From an uncultured Clostridium sp. (GTDB lineage: Bacteria; Bacillota_A; Clostridia; TANB77; CAG-508): a stretch of 34,904 bases of DNA. The stretch is from the NCBI GenBank assembly GCA_930980675.1, contig CAKNIU010000010.1, positions 1 through 34,904 of the forward strand, given 5' to 3'. This document shows, one piece after another, positions 30,466-34,904 of this stretch. Within the stretch, counting starts at the first letter, position 1, and the number at the start of each line of letters is the position of its first letter. The position numbers and the translations under genes are program-made. The notes beneath the pieces are model-generated. The model ran no database searches, had not been told where the DNA came from, and saw only the letters and a program-made list of their open reading frames with translations.

Positions 30466-30493
30466 GTATATTTTAAAAATATTAGGTAATAAT
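30466..30493 (+). promoter_or_regulatory. Sigma-F-type promoter of spoIIR
   Basis: GTATA (30466-30470), 14-bp spacer, GGTAATAAT (30485-30493). This fits the sigma-F pattern (GYATA, 14-16 bp, GGNNANNAT). spoIIR is a known sigma-F gene in Bacillus. Transcription would start near 30500, giving a leader of about 95 nt. Confidence 0.65.
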
Positions 30494-30595
30494 TTTATTA
30501 AATAGAAAATCAAGGTAACCAATTTTTTGTTAATGAAATTTAGCTTTTAAAATATTTAATCAAATAGTCTTGATTTTGAAAGGATAGTGATTTAT

Positions 30596-31228
30596 ATGAA
30601 AAAATATTTACTTTTATTAATTGTATCAGTTGCCTTTTTATTACTTTCTGCATATTCTTATGTTAATGCTGTAAGTAATAATTTAGCTGATAATGTATTT
30701 AGATTACACGTAATTGCCAATAGTGATAGTGAAGAAGATCAAAATTTAAAATACAAAGTTCGTGATAGTCTTATAGGATATATGAATACTTTAACAAATG
30801 ATATGAATACCAAAGATGAAGTTATTAAAATTGCTGGGAAACATATTCAAGACTTTAAAGATATTGCTCAAAATGTTGTAAAAGAAAATGGATATAATTA
30901 TGAAGTTAATGTAGAGATAGGTGACTTTTCATTTCCTACCAAAACTTATGGAGATATTAGTTTTCCTTCTGGATTTTATGATGCATTAAAAGTCGAAATT
31001 GGTAAAGCAGAAGGTCAAAACTGGTGGTGTGTAATGTTTCCTCCTCTATGTTTTGTAGATGTATCATCTGGTGTCGTTCCAGAAGAATCTAAAGAAAATT
31101 TAGAAGCAAATTTAGGAGATGAAGAATATAGCATAATTTCTGATAGTGAAGAAAATGGACTTACTAGTATTAAATTTAAAATTATTGAATTTTTTGAAAA
31201 TATAGGTACAAAACTGGCAAATAACTAA
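30596..31228 (+). CDS. spoIIR: Stage II sporulation protein R
   Basis: Made in the forespore and secreted into the intermembrane space, where it triggers SpoIIGA to process pro-sigma-E in the mother cell. The 210-residue protein starts with a signal peptide (KKYLLLLIVSVAFLLLSAYS). The family core is visible: FRLHVIANSDSEEDQNLKYK, VRDSLIGYM, and the highly conserved FPSGFYDALKVEIGKAEGQN followed by WWCVMFPPLCFVD. A GTG at 30587 is in frame but too close to the AAAGGA site, so I use the ATG at 30596. A sigma-F-type promoter lies upstream. Confidence 0.95.
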   Translation: MKKYLLLLIVSVAFLLLSAYSYVNAVSNNLADNVFRLHVIANSDSEEDQNLKYKVRDSLIGYMNTLTNDMNTKDEVIKIAGKHIQDFKDIAQNVVKENGYNYEVNVEIGDFSFPTKTYGDISFPSGFYDALKVEIGKAEGQNWWCVMFPPLCFVDVSSGVVPEESKENLEANLGDEEYSIISDSEENGLTSIKFKIIEFFENIGTKLANN

Positions 31229-31357
31229 TAGTTACAATTCATAGATTTTAACAAAATAGACAAGTTGAAAAGTTATTTATAAGCCCTTGTAAAAAATGCA
31301 ATTATGTGTTATAAAATATATGATTTAAAAAGACACAAAAATTGGGGGAATTAAATT

Positions 31358-32620
31358 TTGGATAAATTTGTAATAAAAGGAAAAACTAAATTAAAAGGTG
31401 AAGTAGAAATTAGTGGTGCCAAAAATGCTGCTGTAGCCATTTTGCCGGCAACATTATTAATAGATGGTATAACAACACTTGAAAATGTTCCAAATATAAG
31501 TGATGTTAAAATTATATGTGATATATTAAACGAACTTGGTGCAAAAGTTACATGGACAAGCGAGCATTCCTTAACTGTTGATGCTCGAAATTTAAATTGT
31601 ACAAATGCACCATTAGAAAAAACAAGTAAATTTAGAGCCTCTTATTATTTAATAGGCTCTCTTCTTGGTAGATGTGGCGGAGCTCAAGTAGGTCTTCCAG
31701 GAGGTTGTAATTTAGGAGCAAGACCAATTGATCAACATATAAAAGGTTTTGAAGCATTAGGTGCAGTTGTTGATGTAAGCCAAGGTAAAATAACTGCAAA
31801 AGCAAAAAAATTGACAGGTACTTCAATATATTTTGACGTAGTTTCTGTTGGAGCAACTATTAATTTAATTTTAGCTTCTGTCCTTGCAAAAGGAACAACA
31901 ATATTAGATAATGTTGCAAAAGAACCACATATTGTTGACGTAGCCAACTTTTTAAATGCTGCCGGTGCAGATATTCGTGGTGCAGGAACAGACACCATAA
32001 AAATAAACGGTGTAAAAAGTCTTAGAGAAAATTGTAATTACTCAATAGTTCCTGATCAAATTGAAACAGGTACTTTTATGCTTGCTGCAGTAGCTTCAAG
32101 AGGGGATATTCTTATAAAGAACTGTATTCCTGAGCATATGGATTCATTGACTGCAAAAATTCTTGAAATGGGAGCAACTGTTGAAGATTTAGGAGATAGT
32201 TTAAGAGTTTCTTGTAACAAAAGATCTCGTTCAGCCAATATAAAAACTTTACCATATCCAGGATTTCCAACAGACCTGCAACCACAGATGGGTGTTGCTT
32301 TATCTGTTGCATCAGGAACAAGTATAATAAATGAAAGCATATGGGAATCAAGATTTCAATATACTAATGAATTAAACAAAATGGGGGCAAAAATAACTGC
32401 TCAAGGCAAAACTGCTATTTTTGAAGGAGTAGAAAGTTTAAAAGGTGCTCCTATATATGCAACAGACCTACGCGCAGGTGCCGCACTATTAATTGCTGGA
32501 ATTATAGCAAATGGCACAACAGAATTATATAATATTCATTACATAGATAGAGGTTATGAACATATAGAAGATAAATTTAGAAGCTTAGGTGCTAATATAC
32601 AAAGAATAACAGAAGAATGA
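31358..32620 (+). CDS. murA: UDP-N-acetylglucosamine 1-carboxyvinyltransferase
   Basis: Transfers enolpyruvate from PEP to UDP-GlcNAc, the committed step of peptidoglycan synthesis. The 420-residue EPT-fold protein has K22-N23 in SGAKNAAV and the active-site loop PGGCNLGARPIDQH with Cys at 117, the residue attacked by fosfomycin, so the enzyme should be of the fosfomycin-sensitive kind. The start codon is TTG with GGGGGA about 10 nt upstream; no ATG lies nearby. Many clostridia have two murA copies, and this could be either. walJ follows after 10 nt. Confidence 0.96.
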   Translation: MDKFVIKGKTKLKGEVEISGAKNAAVAILPATLLIDGITTLENVPNISDVKIICDILNELGAKVTWTSEHSLTVDARNLNCTNAPLEKTSKFRASYYLIGSLLGRCGGAQVGLPGGCNLGARPIDQHIKGFEALGAVVDVSQGKITAKAKKLTGTSIYFDVVSVGATINLILASVLAKGTTILDNVAKEPHIVDVANFLNAAGADIRGAGTDTIKINGVKSLRENCNYSIVPDQIETGTFMLAAVASRGDILIKNCIPEHMDSLTAKILEMGATVEDLGDSLRVSCNKRSRSANIKTLPYPGFPTDLQPQMGVALSVASGTSIINESIWESRFQYTNELNKMGAKITAQGKTAIFEGVESLKGAPIYATDLRAGAALLIAGIIANGTTELYNIHYIDRGYEHIEDKFRSLGANIQRITEE

Positions 32621-32630
32621 GGAATAACAA

Positions 32631-33416
32631 ATGTTTAATTTTTGTAATTTATATAGTGGCAGTTCTGGTAACTGCTCTTTTGTTGGAACAGACAACGTAA
32701 ATGTGTTAATAGATTGTGGAGAAAGTCAAAAGAAAATAAATACAGGCTTAGAAAGCATAGGAAAAGACTTATCTCAAATAGATGCAATAATAGTTACACA
32801 TGAACATAGCGATCATGTAAAAACATTAGGAGCAATATCTAAAAAATATAATATTCCGGTATATGCAAATCAAAAAACTTTTGATAATATGCCAGATCAA
32901 ACTAATTTAATAGACGAAAAAAATAAAAAGGTATTTAATACTGATGATCATTTTGAAATAGGAGATTTAGATATTCACCCTTTTCATATCCCACATGATG
33001 CAGCAGAACCTTGTGGATATAATATATTTAATAATGATAAAAAAGTTAGTGTTGCCACTGACATAGGCCATATGGAAAATAATATAATAAAAAGATTAGA
33101 AGGAAGTAATTTTTTATTATTAGAGTCAAATTATGAGCCTTCAATATTAAAATATTCAAGATACCCATATTATTTAAAACAAAGAATAGCTGGACCAAAT
33201 GGACATTTATCTAATCAAGAAGCTAGCGATACAATAATTAAATTAATTTCTAGTGGCGTGAATAATATAATGTTAGGTCATTTAAGTAAAGAAAATAATT
33301 TTCCAGAGCTTGCCTATAAAACAGTAATGGAAGAAATAATTAATAATAAAATAAATAAAGAATTATCTTTATGTGTTGCTAGCAGATTAAAACCAAGTAA
33401 TATAATTAATTTATGA
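32631..33416 (+). CDS. walJ: WalJ/YycJ-type metallo-beta-lactamase-fold hydrolase
   Basis: A 261-residue MBL-fold protein with the metal motif THEHSDH (56-62) near the start, further ligands in FHIPHDAAEP and ATDIGHM, and ENNFPELA near the end. The N-terminus CNLYSGSSGNC is typical of YycJ/WalJ. In Firmicutes walJ is usually in the walRK operon and the protein is a predicted nuclease linked to DNA replication and repair; here it is coupled to murA (10-nt gap). TGAGGA precedes the ATG. A terminator follows. Confidence 0.9.
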   Translation: MFNFCNLYSGSSGNCSFVGTDNVNVLIDCGESQKKINTGLESIGKDLSQIDAIIVTHEHSDHVKTLGAISKKYNIPVYANQKTFDNMPDQTNLIDEKNKKVFNTDDHFEIGDLDIHPFHIPHDAAEPCGYNIFNNDKKVSVATDIGHMENNIIKRLEGSNFLLLESNYEPSILKYSRYPYYLKQRIAGPNGHLSNQEASDTIIKLISSGVNNIMLGHLSKENNFPELAYKTVMEEIINNKINKELSLCVASRLKPSNIINL

Positions 33417-33433
33417 TTTTATTAAATTAAAAA

Positions 33434-33463
33434 AATAAGCTTAATATTTTTATTAAGTTTATT
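33434..33463 (+). terminator. Terminator of murA-walJ
   Basis: AATAAGCTTAATA (33434-33446) and TATTAAGTTTATT (33451-33463) form a 13-bp stem with one G-U pair and a 4-nt loop, followed by a long T-run. Confidence 0.85.
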
Positions 33464-33534
33464 TTTTTATCTTTAATAATTTAATTATATATTACTTAAT
33501 TAATCATTTATTTAATTAATTATTTATTTAATTA

Positions 33535-33680
33535 TTTTTATTATTTATTTATTTTATTATTTATTTATTTTTATTATTTATTTATTTTATTATTTATTTA
33601 TTTTTATTCTTTATTTATTTTATTATTTATTAATTTTATTATTTATTTATTTTTATTATTTATTAATTTTATTATTTATA
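33535..33680. repeat. Tandem 16/17-bp AT-only repeats
   Basis: About nine tandem units of the form TTTATTATTTATTTAT, which alternate between 16 and 17 bp, so the higher-order period is about 33 bp. A few units vary (TTCTTT, TTAAT). The array is pure A/T except for one C. Confidence 0.8.
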
Positions 33681-34177
33681 TTATAATTATTTTATTATTT
33701 TAATTATTTTTCCATTTTTATTTTAACCAAAAATATAAATATTTATTTATAAAATGTATTTATATTTTTTTTATTTAGATTAAATTTTTTTAAAATATTT
33801 TTTGTCAATTTGATATAAATATAATTTTAAAAGAAAAAAATATTTTATAACTAATAAATTTATTTTAAATAATTTTTTCATATTTTTAGAAAACTAAATC
33901 TATTTAAATAGTTTGTCATTTTAACAATTATATTCAATCTATTTATCCAAACGCTAAAGCCTTAAATTTTCATTTTACTTTTCAGTACCAAAATCCACCA
34001 TTTTTCCCTTTTAAATATAATTATAATCTATTACTAGTTCCTCAAGCAAAAGTCTAATTATTTTCGTTAAAATTTTTCTATAAAACCAATGCTTTAAAAT
34101 GCAAAAATAGTTTTTTTATATTCCAGAAGAAATTAATTTTCAAAAAATATTGCCTTTTTGTCAATCGAATCGAATCA

Positions 34178-34257
34178 TTTTTTTGTTCATTTAGTATCCG
34201 TTTTTTCCTTTTTTTCGACTTTTTTGTGTTAAATTTACGTTTTTTTATACTTTTTTT
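34178..34257. other. Helically phased T-tracts, likely intrinsically bent DNA
   Basis: Runs of six or seven Ts begin at 34178, 34201, 34209, 34220, 34240 and 34251, with shorter tracts near 34190 and 34231 filling the gaps. The spacing is close to one helical turn (9-11 bp) over about 80 bp, which is the pattern known to bend DNA. Confidence 0.65.
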
Positions 34258-34904
34258 GCTATATTTTGTTATTCAAAAAGACAAGTATTTTTAAGTAAGC
34301 TATCTATCGTCAAAGTAGAATGAATATTTATAAAGATTATGTATACTGTTATTTTTTAAAATCTTTGCCTATACTTTTTTAATATTTTAAAAGAAAACGC
34401 AATATTCCTTAGTAATTTTCACAACCCAATCATCTTACTGTATTACTTTTTTATTAAAAATTTCATAAAATAAACAGCAATGATTTGAAAATTTTACATT
34501 TTTATTATTTGTCATTTTGTAAAATATTTTTAATTTATTTACAACTTTATAATTTATATAACTTTTTAATAGTTTTTCCATAAATTTTACTTTCAAATTG
34601 TAAAAACAATCATATTATTTTATGTTTACTTTATTTTCTTTTTAATTTTGTAACTTATCCTTGTATAAATTATTTTAAATAAATTGTATATATTTTTATC
34701 CTCTTATATTTTAATTTATATTTAATTTCTATTTATTTTCTATTTATTCTCTATTTATTTTAATTAATTAATTATTTATTTATTTTTATTATCATCTTTT
34801 TATTTATTCTATTATTTTTTATATTTTCTATTTATTTTTTAATTAATTAATTATTTATTTATTTTATTTTTTCTATTTATCCTTTATTTTTATTTTTTAT
34901 TTAC

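Larger units (their letters stand above)
33480..34904. other. 1.4-kb extremely AT-rich non-coding region
   Basis: No ORF with a ribosome binding site and no RNA gene were found. The sequence is almost pure A and T, with tandem repeats at 33535-33680, phased T-tracts at 34178-34257, and a second low-complexity block from about 34735 to the window end. That block includes a ~35-bp direct repeat (34751-34786 and about 34828-34865). No TTATCCACA DnaA boxes were seen. Confidence 0.7.

Noticed and set aside
31632..32351. Several minus-strand open frames inside murA
   Set aside because: They lie wholly inside a clearly identified gene with intact motifs; no start signals.
33535..33680. CRISPR array
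   Set aside because: The repeats are directly adjacent 16/17-bp A/T units without unique spacers, and no cas genes are present.
33417..34904. Chromosomal replication origin next to walJ
   Set aside because: No TTATCCACA DnaA boxes were found and no dnaA or dnaN in the window; only AT-richness and curvature would support it.

Overview
This window comes from a low-GC, spore-forming member of the Clostridia (Firmicutes). The evidence is the very AT-rich sequence, AAAGGA/AGGAGG-type ribosome binding sites, a clostridial-type fatty-acid operon, the sporulation/germination genes spoIIR and ypeB, a free-standing Spo0A-type DNA-binding domain, and the tRNA-Ser / tadA / SRP RNA / dnaX / ybaB / recR gene order. 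Species cannot be named from the sequence alone.

Layout. Positions 1-7315 (all minus strand) hold biotin ligase (birA), fabH, then fabD-fabG-fabF-accB-fabZ-accC-accD (accD cut by the window edge). This is most of type II fatty acid synthesis plus acetyl-CoA carboxylase; acyl carrier protein and an enoyl-ACP reductase are not in the cluster. Small GGGGACGGTCC-type repeats sit in the fabD-fabG and fabG-fabF gaps. Positions 7316-10990 look like an accessory block between core genes: an orphan VirD4-type coupling ATPase with two unknown upstream ORFs and, beside it, a compact locus made of a 43-codon ORF on the plus strand and a facing antisense RNA gene on the minus strand. Positions 11021-16621 carry a DnaJ-like co-chaperone, yqeK, ddl, murF and ypeB, all minus. 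A GT28-type lipid glycosyltransferase (plus) follows. Positions 18028-22592 hold recR, ybaB, dnaX, SRP RNA, an unknown membrane-anchored protein, tRNA-Ser(CGA) and tadA. Positions 22915-25212 are a second accessory block: a small unknown protein, a stand-alone Spo0A C-terminal domain, a secreted protein with more GC-rich codons and a membrane-anchored XRE regulator. Then come tRNA-Arg(CCT), a TtcA-like thiolase, phosphoglucomutase, a UDP-sugar pyrophosphorylase, an unknown ORF, and on the plus strand spoIIR, murA and a WalJ/YycJ metallo-hydrolase. The last ~1.45 kb is extremely AT-rich non-coding DNA with tandem repeats and helically phased T-tracts.

How the parts work together. The left cluster makes malonyl-CoA and acyl chains; birA biotinylates the accB product. 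Phosphoglucomutase, UDP-sugar pyrophosphorylase and the glycosyltransferase form a plausible route from glucose-6-phosphate to a glycolipid. ddl, murF and murA make peptidoglycan precursors.

The most interesting item is at 7400-7795. Two convergent promoters, each with 17-bp spacing and an extended -10, drive a short mRNA and a ~80-nt RNA. The two RNAs share complementary direct repeats (a 7-bp and a 14-bp block) over the ribosome binding site and start codon, and have terminator hairpins whose loops are complementary over 7 nt. This is the architecture of the pAD1 par (Fst/RNA II) type I toxin-antitoxin locus, but the encoded peptide does not look like Fst. I propose it as an undescribed antisense-RNA-controlled small-protein system.
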